Program-made: the position numbers and the translations under genes
Notes under the pieces: model-generated
Databases searched by the model: none
What the model was told of the DNA's origin: nothing
Seen by the model: the letters and a program-made list of their open reading frames with translations, nothing else
Part shown: in pieces, positions 1 to 13,763 of the stretch
Numbering within the stretch: the first letter of the stretch is position 1
Layout of the letters: every line of letters starts with the position of its first letter
NCBI GenBank assembly: GCA_001600615.1
Contig: BCKK01000002.1
Coordinates: 1,394,809 to 1,458,808, forward strand
Source of the DNA: Dioszegia crocea
Taxonomy: Eukaryota; Basidiomycota; Tremellomycetes; Tremellales; Bulleribasidiaceae
Length of the DNA: 64,000 nt
Direction of reading: 5' to 3'

Positions 1-2476
1 CAGACTCCCCCTCCCTCCTCTTTCCATGCCGCCAGTCACTTCGGCAGTCAGTTGGCCGGCTTCACAACTCCGTCCAAGTCTCCACTTACTATCGCTCGGG
101 AGAAGCGAAGTCGAGCGTCGGACGACTCGGACTTCACCATCTATGACGACAAGCAGGATCCGAATCTCCTCGGCGTGGAGGTCGAACTGCGTACACCGGA
201 ACCACTCCTAGCTCCAGCCAAGAAGGCGCGCTGGAACTCGACGCCAGCTTACCCGCTCATTCCCGGGCCCCTCCTCACCAGCGCATCTCAAACTAGCACC
301 AAGGCGGCGGATGGCGGTGGACAAGGCGATGGCTCCGGCACTCCACTCTCAGTTGGCAGTACGCCCCACGTCCTGGTGTATACGGGTCTAATCGCAGATG
401 CCGATCCGCTAGACGTCCTCGCCATGGCTGCAGCTATGCGGTCGAGCGTAGAGGTCGAGGACTCGGGGGATACAGGAGCGAGCTGGCAGGATCTCAAGTT
501 CACCGAACATGAGCAAGTGATACAGGACGGGGGCAATCAGGTAGATGACAAGCAATGGTTACTCGATCAGTAAGTCGCGCTTTGGGCCCTTCGTCTCGTC
601 CGCTTTGCTGATTGAGCAGACTCGAGACCTCTCCAGTGGCCAGCACTGAGATTTCTCGCATCCCTTCGCTTCCCTTCGCCGTGCCCGACATTCTTGACCT
701 CCTCACACAGCCGGCGCATGTCATCCCCTCGAACGTCTTGCCTCGAACCACAAAGTTCAGTCCGGCGAAAAGCATAGCCTCATCCGACTTGACAGCTGAG
801 AGCGAGGCCACTCCAACGATTGACAGTCGGACGCGCCGATTAAGGGAGCGGGAGGCGAGAAAATTAGCGAAATTGGTGCCCGACGAGGAGCTCAGCGAAG
901 AGGAAGAGGAATTTACACCTGTAAGTGGGGCTCGGAATCGCACTATTGATCGTATCTTGTTGATGAGACCCAAGCTGATAAATTGCAGGGCCCAAGGGGA
1001 AGAGCGAGGTCAGTCGGCCTACAGCTGAAACAGCGATTCATCGATGGCGAGATTCTCGCTAGTGGTGAGACCTTAAAAGACAAGATGGAGACGGCGCGTG
1101 GGCTGCTGGCGTTTGGGTTTCGAGGTAGACGGGAAGATACCGCTGAGTCTGACTCGACTCGAGGGCTGCCTTCGACCAGCATGGCGTTTGGTAGCTTGGC
1201 CTCGATCGCTGAAGAGCCCGTGGTGAGTGGCCAGTCTTATGTCGTATGTTCTGAGCTTATCATACAGTTACGATCAATCTACCCCGCCGGCCCCCCCGAT
1301 CAGCCTTATGGAGGAGGCAAAAGCATGGGTAAAGCCACTGCTGCCGTTCTGCCTCGCCGACGCAGCAATATCTCCAAGTTTATCGCGCCTACAGCCCTCA
1401 AGAGGGACACATCATCGCTACCTGAGATTAGCCAGCCTGAAGTTACTGCCAAAGGTGCCGGCTTGCAGAAGAGCAGGAAGAGGAAACTCAACGACGAGAA
1501 GGAGGATCTGCTCGAAGAGGCACAGGACGAGAAGAGACTGCCTGGAAAGAAGGTGCTTTGTCAATCATCTCCATCCGTACGGTTGCTGACCCACTCAGAT
1601 CAAACCCAACACCCTCAACACTTCGCCTGCTGGCCCAAAATCACGCATCCCCCCTGAGCTTTTGAACCAGCCTGTCATCTTCACTTCAATCAGCGAAGCG
1701 GCCAAATTACGTCGATCCAACAAGGCCGCTATGGACTTGGCTCAAGCGACGGCTGGTTCGACTTCGACTACACCGACGATCGCGGCCAAAACCCCAGGGA
1801 AATCTACTACCAAGAAGACCACATCAGTCAAAGAGGTAGTGGTACCTGCAACCCGAGTGCATAATACGCGTGCTGCGTCCGGGTCGCCCGGCAGAGGATC
1901 TAGGTCTCGCAGAGCGGCGAAGAAGATAATCAAGGAGGAGTCCGAAAGTGAGGAGGAGCAGGAGACTGCTGAGGAAGAAGAAGGAGAGGGGGAGGAAGAT
2001 GACGAAGAGAAAGAGGAAGAGGACGAGGAGGAAGAAAAGAAGAGCAAGAAGAAGAAGAAGAGCAAAGGGGGCGAGAAGGCGACTAAGAGGGGTAAAGATA
2101 GGATCTATGCGGAAGCTGAGGTAAGTTCTTCGTTTCGCACATGAGTTGGGACTGCAGCTTACTCCGCTTCAGAAAGATATCATGCTGGAGGCTTGGGACG
2201 GTGTTCAGCCCTTAACAAAGCAACGGCTTAGGGAATGCGCAGCGACGATAGACAAAGCGGGATACGGGATTCGCACGCCTGAGGCTTTAAAGTGGTAGTG
2301 AGTTGTCCCTCATTTTGTCTGTCAATGTGAGCCATGATCTCAGCTTATACCCCTCCAGCATGAAGAATACCCTCTGGCCTCGATATGCCGAGCGATACGG
2401 CCGGTCCAAAAAGCGAGACCTAAGCGGATGGCGGACAGCTTCTGACGAATCGGGCTCTTCTGCCCAGCGGAGGTAG
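1..2476 (+). CDS. Acidic/basic low-complexity nuclear-type protein, 5' partial
   Basis: I do not recognise the family. Seven exons join in frame: 1-569, 620-920, 989-1222, 1268-1552, 1599-2120, 2173-2297 and 2344-2476. The first exon is open to the window edge without an ATG in frame, so the start is missing or lies in an unseen exon. The protein is mostly disordered. It holds a basic stretch (SRKRKLNDE), a long Glu/Asp run followed by a Lys run (about 1930-2090), and a conserved-looking end (DIMLEAWDGVQPL, then GYGIRTPEALKW and WPRYAERYGR). The alternating acidic and basic tracts suggest a nuclear protein, but no catalytic or DNA-binding domain is visible. The mirrored open frame on the other strand at 1742-2065 is only the complement of the acidic tract. 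Confidence 0.7.
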
Positions 2477-3021
2477 GCCCAGCGGGCATGGACAATTGAG
2501 AGCATTGGAGCTGTGGGAGAGGGAGGAGGAGAGGGTAGATGCCAGAGGACAGGCTCATGTCATTCGTTTTCGATTCGGATACCTTCAAATTTGTACACAG
2601 CCTGTTTGCTGTTTGTTCATCCCACCACTAGGTGACTTTTCCGCAGTGTCACCGCTCTGTTTGACGTATGTATGCTCTTATTCATGTTCTCGCTGTATGT
2701 GCATGCATCCAGGACATCATGCTCTAAACTGTTATCTCAATGGTCCCTCACTCTTGTTACTTGGACATCAAGCACAATGCCGTATATGTCGTGCAGGGCT
2801 GTCTTCATGGCATGCTTAGCGGAGCTCTTTCCTTAGACATTGCAAGAAACTATCACAGACATAAGGCTAGGCATTCACGATGGGCAGATACATCATTACG
2901 AAAGGTTTCGTTGTTTCAATCAATCTACATGTAAGAACTGCTATGTTACTCGTCTGTTCATCATTCTCCTTCTTCTCACTCATTCTATGTATCACCACTA
3001 CTCATAACTCTTCTCCGCAGC
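2477..3021. other. Convergent intergenic region, nothing recognised
   Basis: This lies between two converging genes and probably holds both 3' UTRs. A forward open frame at 2496-2819 is Cys-rich but has no intron signals or recognisable domain, so I do not call it. Confidence 0.5.
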
Positions 3022-5542
3022 TTACAAGTCCCTCTTGGCGCTCTTGCTAGCAGCGGCAGACACGCTGCTGAGGCTGGCAGACTTGACGCTGGCAGCGGAC
3101 GAAACGCTCGAGGCGGACGCACTAGCGACGGACGAGAGGCTGGACGCCGACTTGGACGCGACGGAGTAGGCGGACGAGAGTGACTTGCTCGCACTGGACG
3201 CAGAGGCCGAGGCGACCGAAGCGGCAGAAACGGCCGATGAGGACCAAGACTTGCTAGCGGATGAAGCAGAGAGTGAGGCCGAGTGGGCAAAGACGGAGGC
3301 GGCGGAGGAAGCCGAGGAAGCGAGGGAAGAGGCAGATGACGACGCGTACGAAGCGGCAGAGGTGGCCGACTTGGAAGCGGACGAGGCGGCGCTGCTCAAG
3401 GAGGGGCTGCCTGACTTGGAGGCGAGCGAGGAGGCAGAGGCAGCGGCGGATGAGAGCGAGCTCGAGATGGAGCTGGCGGCGACGACGGCGGCAGAGGACG
3501 CAGAGGCAGCAGAGGAGCTGAAAGGGTCAGATCAGGCACAATCTTGTGTGGTAGATAAGGACAACTTACTAGGCGCTGACAGAGGCGACAGAAGCGGCAG
3601 AGGTAACGCTCGCACCGGCGTACTGGGCGTACGACGAGGCGGAGCTGACGGCGTGGACGAGAGCAGACGAGGCGGAAGCCTTGGCCTTCTCGAAGGTCTC
3701 TTCAGGGGAGAGCTTGGCGGAGGTCAAGATCTGAAAGTCAGACAGGAATCTTATGGACGATAGGTTGCGACTCACGTCAAGGACGCTGGAAAGCTTCTCC
3801 TCGGCAAACTCAACACCGTTGCTGATGGAGGCGCGGATGGCAGCGAGGATCTGCTCAATCTTGTTGCCGGTCTGGACGTATCGGACTGACAGTCAGCTTC
3901 GTTCAATGAGCAAAATGGTGTTTTGACCTACTTCGGACCTCGTGGAGGAGGGAGGGTCGGCTGGTGTACTTGGTCTCGTCAATGCCGTAGCTCCTGAGCT
4001 GAGCACGGAGACGCGCATCGGGCCAGGCGAGGTAAGGGGCAGAGGTGGACTCCTTGTACTTTGATGAGATCAGGTTGACGAGCTGGTAATCAGCATCAGC
4101 CTCAACGTAGATATTGCCCCTGGCCAGTACTCACCTCCTCACGCTTGGCCTGAGCATCGGACTTGAGGTAACCGTGCTGGACAAGGTAGTCACGGATCTC
4201 AGAGTCGTACCAGGAGCCGAAGACGGTGGACTTGGCTCGGGTGTAGTGCTCGTCCATAAGCTGGGCGTACTTCTCCTTCTTGAGCGCGGCAGCCTCGGTC
4301 TTACTGGCAACATTAGCCTGTGATCTCGCGTTAGGTCCATGTGACTCACATGATACCCTCAGAAATCAACCAGTCGCGCATCTGGCTCTCGCTCCATCGG
4401 GAGTAGGCGGTGTCCTTGGCGTCGTAGTAGTTGTTCTCCATGAGGCCCAAAAGCTTGTCACGGGCGGTAGGCTCGGGGTGAACGATACCGTGCTCAACGA
4501 GCCATTCGTGCAGGTTGGAGGTAGACCAGGCGTGGTAGATGGGGTCAGTAGCCTTGGAATAGGCAACTCGGACGTTGTTTAAGAGGGCAGCTCGGCCGGT
4601 GGGGGCGGGGGTAGAAATGACATTGTTGGACTCGAGCCAAGTTCGGAGCTGGTTATCGTCCCATGACGAGAAGACGTAGTCCTTTGCGTCGTCGAGCTTC
4701 TTGGAAGCTTTAGCCGAGGCGTAGGCAGCCTGGGTGGAGATGGCGTTGTAGCCGGATGATCCGGCGGCGGAGACGGCGCTGGCCGCGGAGGAAACGGAAG
4801 AGGCGGCCTGATCGGTGGGTTTGCCGTAGATGGCTGTCGAAGCTGCCGAAGCCCTGTATGGTCAGCGTGACCCAGATCGCGTAGAACTATGCACATACTT
4901 CTGCTTGGCGAGTACAAGGAGCTGCTCCTTGTTTGAGTGGGGAGAGACCACACCCTGCTCGAGCAAGTATTGCCTCAACTTACTCTCCTCCCAGCTGGTA
5001 TATCAGTCTCTGATCGAAGGGAAGTTCCGCGTGGCACAACTCACGTGTCCATACCGACCTCGTAGTAAGCCTGGGCGCGTCCGGCACCGGCAGCTCCCCA
5101 CTGAATGTTTAGTCGTGATCCATACAAGATATCAGGACAGAACTTACAGTCGCGGCGGCATCAGCGTAGTTGACAACCTGCTTCTGCACCTCGGCAAGGG
5201 TCTCAGAGTCGCGAACCTTGACACCCTGCTCTTTTAGGAAGGCAACGGATTGCTCGAGGGACCAGTCTTCGTAGACGGCTGTTGGTGGCGAGGGATGCGG
5301 ACGTGAGGAATGGGAAGAGGAATGTGCAGGAATGCGTCGATGTGGGAAAATCGGATAAGATGAAAGGATGGGGGTCAGGTGATGAGAAAGGATTATCGTC
5401 AGCTGAGGTTCCAGAAACGCATCTCATGAAAGGAAAGACAATTAATCGACGTCAACTCACGCTTATCCTTTCCGAACAATTTCGCTTCTGCGCCCAGTCC
5501 CATGAGGACTGTAGCCCACACTAGGGCGTTGTTGAACTTCAT
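3022..5542 (-). CDS. Ish1-domain protein with signal peptide and Ser/Ala-rich tail
   Basis: The protein begins MKFNNALVWATVLMGLGAEA, a good signal peptide, at 5542. After that come at least five copies of the roughly 45-residue Ish1 motif (W-[ST]-x2-x-[LM]-x2-[WY]-L-x-x-x-G). Readable copies are YEDWSLEQSVAFLKEQGV, SWDDNQLRTWLESNNV, AWSTSNLHEWLVEHGI, RWSESQMRDWLISEGI and SWYDSEIRDYLVQHGY. A region of KIEQILAAI type follows, then more than 150 residues of almost pure Ser/Ala/Val ending SAKRDL. About ten introns separate the exons. Ish1/Msc1 proteins of yeasts are stress-linked and reported at the nuclear envelope or ER. The Ser/Ala tail could be heavily O-mannosylated if the protein is luminal. 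The stop is TAA at 3022-3024. Confidence 0.82.
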
Positions 5543-5586
5543 TTTGATGTGATGTGTGTGTGATGGGGGGGATAGCTATAGAGAGA

Positions 5587-5643
5587 AGGGGGGATGAGAG
5601 GAAGAATGAAGGGTGAAGGGGAGGAGTGAGAGTGAAAAAGGGG
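5587..5643. promoter_or_regulatory. Cluster of three AGGGG stress-response-like elements
   Basis: AGGGG occurs at 5587-5591, 5617-5621 and 5639-5643, between 45 and 101 bases upstream of the Ish1-protein ATG. This matches the yeast STRE core, which is bound in either orientation by Msn2/4-type factors. Short G-rich motifs arise by chance, so the reading rests mainly on the clustering and on the known stress link of Ish1 proteins. Confidence 0.35.
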
Positions 5644-5749
5644 GACGAGCCTATGATGCTGCCCGCTCTTTCCACTCTCCACGTATTCTTCAGGCACGCA
5701 GGAATGGATCATGACGTCAGTAGACACGTCATTCATTGCTTTGCTGGTA

Positions 5750-6348
5750 TCAACCCTTACCACCTAAGCTGCACTCATCAGCACCTGCAATCACACCATG
5801 CACTAGCTCTTCCATCGACGTGACTGTGCTGTATTCAGCCAGCCTGGCATGTTCAGATCTGGTGCGGAGCTCGTCGGACAGAACAGCTAAGCTCTTGAGG
5901 CCAGGCTGCGGACGGTGCGGGACCTGTAAGTCGACGGTCGTCCGACTGTCATGCATTCCTAAAGAGTTCATATTACCTTCCTTGAAACAATCTCTGTAGT
6001 GCACGACGCGGTCAAATGGTGTTCCGCCCGAGTCGCTGCTATCTAACGCAGAACAACCCATAGATTCCATCAGCAGCTCTGCAGGTATCTTATCTCCGCC
6101 TGTGCCTGAAACGGACATGTCGTAAACGTGCGCGACTGGAAAGTTGCACCTAGTGAGATGTCGACAGCGACTGCAGTCAGGTGGTGCACCTCACACGACT
6201 AGAAGTCAATTCGCCTGACGACCTCTCATCGGTCAGAAACTCGAGCATGTCCCCATACAACGTCGTCCAGTCGCTCTTTAGTCACCACAACGTCACGGAC
6301 AAATGTGAGGGCGCCGCCCTGGACCGAAGCTGCATCAACAGCAGTCAT
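5750..6348 (-). CDS. Uncertain small protein, unrecognised
   Basis: An open frame at 6118-5750 contains MSVSGTGGDKIPAELL, then FDRVVHYRDCFKEGN and a tail ending ECSLGGKG. It continues upstream as CNFPVAHVYD through a plausible intron (donor GTGCAC near 6190, acceptor CACTAG) into RSSGELTSSR. A further intron would reach an ATG at 6348, giving MTAVDAASVQGG; an internal ATG (MLEFLTDE) is the alternative start. I do not recognise the protein and the splice sites are weak. The upstream ATG overlaps the ATG of the divergent CNNM gene, which argues for caution. Confidence 0.35.
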
Positions 6349-8529
6349 GGCTGACCTGTAAGTGCCCAAGCTGACCTCGCAGATGGTAGTCACGTCCACT
6401 CAGGAAAGCACGTACATGTATCGCCCGACTCACCATTGTTTGGATGGTATATCGTCATTGTCATCGTGCTCGTGCTTCTCGGTGGGGTATTCTCGGGCCT
6501 AACTCTAGGTCTCATGGGCCTGGATACGGTATGTGTGATGGGCAACGGCAGGTCCGCGAGAACCAGAGCTAAGAATCTAGGTGAATCTCCAAGTCCTCAG
6601 CCAGGCTGGAACGCCTGATGAGCAGAGACAGGCGCCAAAAGTCTTACGCCTAATCCAGTCAGGCAGGCATACGATGCTGGTCGTACTGCTGTTGGGTCAG
6701 TCTCCAGATCACGCTCATACTCATCAGTATTGATAGTACAGGCAACACCCTCATCAATACATCTCTTCCCGTCTTTCTGGATAGTATGGTGAGTAGGCTT
6801 CCGATTCCACCAGACCGCATCAAATAGCTTGAGGCTGACTTTCCAGATTGGCGGAGGATGGATAGCTATATTGGGCAGTACAGCTCTGGAAGTGAGTGAC
6901 TATCAACTCACTCTGATAATGCTCTGCTGATCAATCACAGTTGATCTTTGGAGGTGAGCACCAGGACGTATAACTACAGCTGGATTGTCCGAACAGTGAA
7001 CTCATATCCTTCAGAGTAGGTCTGGTCCCCCTTGCGATACTGATCGCTGTTGACCGAGGCAGGATCATACCTCAGTGTAGGAGCATCCCCTTCCTCCGCG
7101 CTCTGCCGTTACTCACTCTTCATCAGCTGTCTGTAGCAAACACGGCCTAGCAATCGGAGCAGCCTTCGCCCCTGTGGTCCAGGGCCTAGTGTATGTCCTC
7201 TATCCAATAGCCAAGCCTATAGCCATCGTACGTGCTGATCTCAACTGCGCTCATTGTGTTCACGCGAATCCTTGCTAATGGGCAGTTGCTCGACTACGTC
7301 CTAGGTGCACACGATGACCCGACCACATATCGCAAAGCCGAACTCAAGACCTTTGTTAGCCTGGGCGTAGAGGATCAGCTGGGCGAGGACGAGGTGGCGC
7401 TTCTAGGCAGCGTGCTTGAATTCTCGGGAAAGACCGTCGTGGATATAATGGTGAGTTGTGCTTATGGCAATGTGCAGTCTGCCACTTTGGCGACGAGTGC
7501 TGGGAGGAAGCGGAACGCTGAGTCAGGGTAGACACCGAGGGAGGATCTGTACTGCCTAAGTGCAGAGAAAATAGTGGTATGTCGCTCTCAATGATGCACG
7601 CCACAAGAAAGGCTAACAATCAGGATGAAGAGCTTGTATCTGAGGTATGTTCTAATCAAATCTCGTCACAAATCACTGACGAGTATGCAGATTCTAAGAA
7701 AAGGATTCTCTAGAATACCAATCTACGAGCCATCGTCCCCAAACGCTTTTATGTGAGCATGACAACTTCACTCGGCACCTCTTGTAGAGACTAACACTTC
7801 CCAGAGGTTGTCTGACTATCCGCGCGTTGGTGGAGTATGATCCGACCGACTTATTACCCATCTCAGCTCTAGTTTCTCAGGTCCTGCCTCAGTGCACCCC
7901 TGATTTGCCTCTACTGGAAGGTCAGTCCCTTGCTCAAATCGTCCATACGTTCGCTGATGGACCAGCTCTCTCTTAGTCAGTCCCCAAAATTGCATCTCCT
8001 CGTCATCGCTCACATAGCAGTTTCCAGAATGGTCGGAGTCATATCCTCCTCATTACCAGCCAACCTGGGAGAGACGAGGGGGTGATGGGGGTAGTGACTC
8101 TTGAGGATGTAGTCGAGGTGAGTTGAGAATCTCAAATAAAGACGCCACTGGCTGTATGCTGATGCACCCAGGAGTTGATAGGAAAGGAGATCATCGTGAG
8201 TCACTGCGGGGCGATCGCTGGCACTTGCTGACAGATCAGGACGAGACAGATCAATATGTCGACGCGCACAGGTCAGTACAGACTATTCTCTATTCATTAG
8301 CCCTGCTCGCCAGCTAAGCGTCACAGCCGTGTACCTGTCGTTCGACCGAAACACCGGTCTGAAACGTGAGTGTCCCCAGTCGACCGCTTAAGGACTTCGC
8401 TGACGCCGCAGTCCTCTCGGACTCAAGCGCATATTTGAGGGCCGGTTAGCCAGGCGGCGAGTTGTGCTAGATAACAGGGAGATGGGCGTGGGCATAGGGA
8501 CTCTCATAGACCACCCTTCTGATGTGTAA
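6347..8529 (+). CDS. CNNM/Mam3-type membrane protein (DUF21 plus CBS pair)
   Basis: The joined exons give about 404 residues. A DUF21/CNNM transmembrane domain comes first (VLVLLGGVFSGLTLGLMGLD, VVLLLGNTLINTSLPVFLDS, IIPQSVCSKHGLAIGAA, LLDYVLG). A CBS pair follows (TPREDLYCL, RIPIYEPSSPNAFIGCL, then FQNGRSHILLIT and MGVVTLEDVVEELIGKEIID). This is the layout of yeast Mam3 and animal CNNM proteins, tied to Mg2+ and metal handling at vacuolar or plasma membranes; no cyclic-nucleotide-like domain follows. The start ATG at 6347 requires a 32-nt first intron (6358-6389). Two micro-exons are inferred: about 7064-7076 (IIPQS) and 7966-7975 (10 nt). The edge just before IIPQS, the Glu codon of the usual EIIPQS, is not cleanly resolved. 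Confidence 0.85.
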
Positions 8530-8550
8530 TGGGCAAAAGATAGTCTCGGC

Positions 8551-8557
8551 TATATAG
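8551..8557 (+). promoter_or_regulatory. TATA-like box for homocitrate synthase
   Basis: TATATAG lies 175 bases before the ATG, in a gap of about 200 bases between the CNNM stop and the homocitrate synthase start. It is the only TATA-like element there. Confidence 0.4.
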
Positions 8558-8731
8558 GGTCAACTAGGTGACGTAATTTAAGCGATGATGCAGCCAATCC
8601 AGAGGCCCGAAAGCCCGGCCGCAACTTTTTCGACTCCATCTCTTCCCCGGACTCACTCGGTCAATTAACCAGTCCATCCTCGACTACATCTTCTCCTTAC
8701 CTTACATCTACACCGAGACACCTAAGTCAAC

Positions 8732-10785
<2,054 letters not shown>

Positions 10786-11174
10786 GTCACTCTGTGAGAA
10801 TGGCACGTGTCGTAGTAGTGTGGAAGTTTCAAAAAGTTGTGTATAGACGTGGATGGCGATGTTGAGATTGAAGTGAGATCGGGGAAGGAGGTCTGAAAGA
10901 AGGACGATCTCGAAAGGCGGATGGCGGCCCAGAATTGTGTCTCACCACCGCTTGTATAAAAATGCATGCTCGATACCTAGATCTATTGCCCCAGTCAAAG
11001 AGCTACTAAGCCCGCTGCTTTCTATTTGAGTCTACTCGGCCTTGCCTCTTGCCTCCCAGCAGAAGATTAACAGTTTGCAGCCCCTGACTCTATGACCCAA
11101 CTCGAAGGTCCAGCAAGGAGTATCATATGCCTCCCTTGTACTGTTGACGTCCCATTATCGAACAGTACCCTGCT
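10786..11174. other. Convergent 3' UTR region
   Basis: This lies between the homocitrate synthase stop and the stop of the converging TMEM19-like gene. I see no coding signal here. Confidence 0.5.
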
Positions 11175-12389
11175 TCACCTCCTTCCCCAAGTATACCCCA
11201 CCGCACCCATGACGCACCCGCATACGAAGTTGACCGCTGTGTTGCTCAACAGATCTACGCCCGGGCCAATCTGGACGATATCCGGCCGATACTTCAACCT
11301 GCGGAGGGTGGAATGATCCGTTAGGATACGCTTATCCGAAGTCGAGTACAGCGTTCGCTGGAAGAGAGCGCCCAAGAGGGAGTCGAGCTGAAAATATCAG
11401 CTTGAAGACGCTTGAATTTCGCGTAAAGAGAGCTCACCAGGCTTCCCGCCAAACCTGACAGTATCCCAAAGGTCATCATTTCCATAATCCACCCACTTGG
11501 CTGATTCCGACTGGCAGGATTCTCAATGAGGAGGTCAATAACCATCGTGAGGCCCATTATCCCGCCTCCGGCGACCGAAGCTGCTAGGCCGAGTAGTGAG
11601 ACTCCTCCATTGGTACCGGGCGGTACTTGTTTGCCCGAGAGGATGAAGAAGGGTGGTGAGGAGGCGAGGATGCCCAGCTCCGACGCGAGAGTATCGGCCA
11701 GGCAAGTGGAGAAGTGGCTGAATGTGTCAGCTACGGGATTGGGATATAGAATGCGGAACATCCCGACAGCTGACGATGACTACTGGAGCGAAAGACAGGT
11801 CAACTCACCCTAGCGCCAAGTAGATCAATGGCCTCACAGCTGGGCTCAGGGGCAGTGAGACTGAAGGAAAGATTGACTGTTGATTCAGCATGGCAGCTCA
11901 GGTCTCAACTGGGAAGCCTTTGCCTGACTTACAGCATTGGTGATGTACAATCTGTACGCTAGAGCAGCGACTAGAGACGGTAGGGATGATGATAAGACCT
12001 GGACTTTGTCAGCTTGATCTATCGCCTATCAACAAGAGTTGGCCGCAGTCTAACTCACCTGCAGTGCGTCCCTATTCCCACCGGGCTTCGTCGGGTCCGG
12101 CCCATCTTCCAACTTGGCCTTAACGTCCGCCTTGACCTGGACAGGCGTCAGCTTCAGGCTAGGTGATGGAGAAGATAACGTGAGCCACGTAGCTGACCTT
12201 CGTGGCTCTCGATCCAGCCAGGTAGAAGACAATCATAGTCACTCCAAACACCTTGAGCGGATTCGCAAGGTGTCCATATCCGACCAACCACGCTGCGATT
12301 GCGCCTGACCCAGACAGAGATCCCTTCTTGTAGCCATGCAGCCCAAGCCCGGTGGCTATGAGGGCTGCTCCGGGGTAGAAAGGGATCAT
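11175..12389 (-). CDS. TMEM19/DUF92 family integral membrane protein
   Basis: The protein starts MIPFYPGAALIATGLGLHGY, a transmembrane segment, with the ATG at 12389. GSGAIAAWLVGYGHLANPLK and FYLAGSRATK follow; GSGAIAAW and the GSRATK end are hallmarks of DUF92. Later exons carry LADTLASELGILASSPP, GTNGGVSLLGLAASVAGG and NTAVNFVCGCVMGAVGYTW. The family includes human TMEM19 and plant VTE6 (phytyl-phosphate kinase); the fungal role is not established. Exons are separated by about five short introns. An open extension to 12437 has no ATG, so I keep the start at the first transmembrane segment. Confidence 0.85.
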
Positions 12390-12707
12390 CTCTTGCTTAG
12401 TTGAGTATACAGTAGTGCTTGGGGGAAGCAATGTCAAAGGGCTTCTTTATAGGCTTCTCCGCCTGGACCTCCTCCACCTCTATGGGCCATTTCGGCGATC
12501 GCCGCCATGCGGAACCTTTTGGTCATCCTCCTCTCCTACTGCCAAAATGCTAACTACTTGTTGTATACATCCATATCTCGCTCAATAACAAAACACCAGA
12601 TACCTCCAGCTGTAACGCCGGAGCAGACATAACCCGGCATAGATCACATATCCAGGTCGAAACGCGTTGAAATCGTCCTCTTTGGTCCCAAATCGCCTTA
12701 ATCCGCA
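12390..12707. other. Divergent promoter region (TMEM19-like / Mago)
   Basis: This gap separates two divergent starts. The reverse strand has a TATAAAG stretch near 12447. No gene is visible. Confidence 0.4.
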
Positions 12708-13613
12708 ATGTCTCACCCCGACCTCGAGAAGGATCCGTTCTACCTAAGATACTAGTATGTCCTAGATCTTGTCCAAGCCGGGGAGAACGTGGAAGCAAAG
12801 TGGCTGGTTGATTTCAGGATGTGAGATTGAGACAGGCGCTGATGGGTCAGTACCGGCCACCAAGGTCAACATGGACACGAATTCCTGGAATTCGAATATG
12901 CCCACGGTATGTCGAGCGTTACTGCAACTCAGATACCACAACACTATGACTAGTCGCGTGGTCAGGAATGGGCAGTGGCTGATGTGTCAGGCCGTATCAG
13001 ATATGCCAACAACTCTAATTACAGAAATGACTCGTTGATCAGGAAAGAGAGTAAGCTGGTCTAACCTGTGCTGCCAGCGTTGCAAGCTGATCGTCAGTGT
13101 ACGTCTCACCAGCCGTGGCGGATGAGTTGAAGAGGATCATCAAGGAGAGCGAGATAGTGAAGTGCGTGGTCTTATCGGGACAGGATACCCTCGCCGCATC
13201 ACAGCTGCTGACTGTCCAGGGAAGACGACAAGGTGTGGCCAAAGAAGAATATTGTTGGGAAGCAGGAGTTGGAAGTGCGGATAGAGAAGGATCACATCTC
13301 TTTCGAGGTGAGCTAGACCCAGGGCCTCGAAGTGGAGTGTGCAATCAGCTAATGCCCACAGACTGCGAAAATCGGAAGTCTAGCAGATGTGAACACGAGT
13401 GAGGACGCAGAAGGTCTGCGGGTGTTCTACTACTTGGTGCAGGACCTCAAGGTTTGTCACATCTTCCCACGCGGTCAGCATCTGGATATTTCCTTGCTGA
13501 CCATGACTAGTGTTTCATCTTCTCCCTCATTTCGCTCCACTTCAAGATTAAGCCAAGTGAGTGTGCAATTGCTTTAGGGTGAGGTCTGGGCTGACGTTGT
13601 AGTTCAAATATAA
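12708..13613 (+). CDS. mago: Mago nashi, exon junction complex core
   Basis: Mago pairs with Y14 in the nuclear exon junction complex laid down upstream of spliced junctions. Joined exons give [100 protein letters not shown] and [15 protein letters not shown]. The match is close to full family length, about 150 residues. Exon 1 is short (12708-12752) and six introns follow. The last coding exon is only about 11 nt and supplies the final Ile-Gln-Ile after [10 protein letters not shown] replaces the common KGKFGHEF. Confidence 0.95.
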
Positions 13614-13763
13614 GCAATGCAGACGATGTGTATTCCTAGCAGCAGACGAGATAGCAGAGAAAACCCAACAGTGTACTATGCACGCCCTACTGTTCGACCT
13701 TACACTCCAGCTCTGGCCGAGGCTCGGCGTTGATCGAGATACAAATGTGTCAATACATAAAGG

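Noticed and set aside
1742..2065. Reverse open frame of poly-Ser/Phe
   Set aside because: It mirrors the Glu/Lys-rich exon of the forward gene.
3185..3763. Long forward open frame rich in Glu/Ala opposite the Ish1 gene
   Set aside because: It is the complement of Ser/Ala codons (GCT/TCC) of the reverse-strand gene and has no start context or splice pattern of its own.
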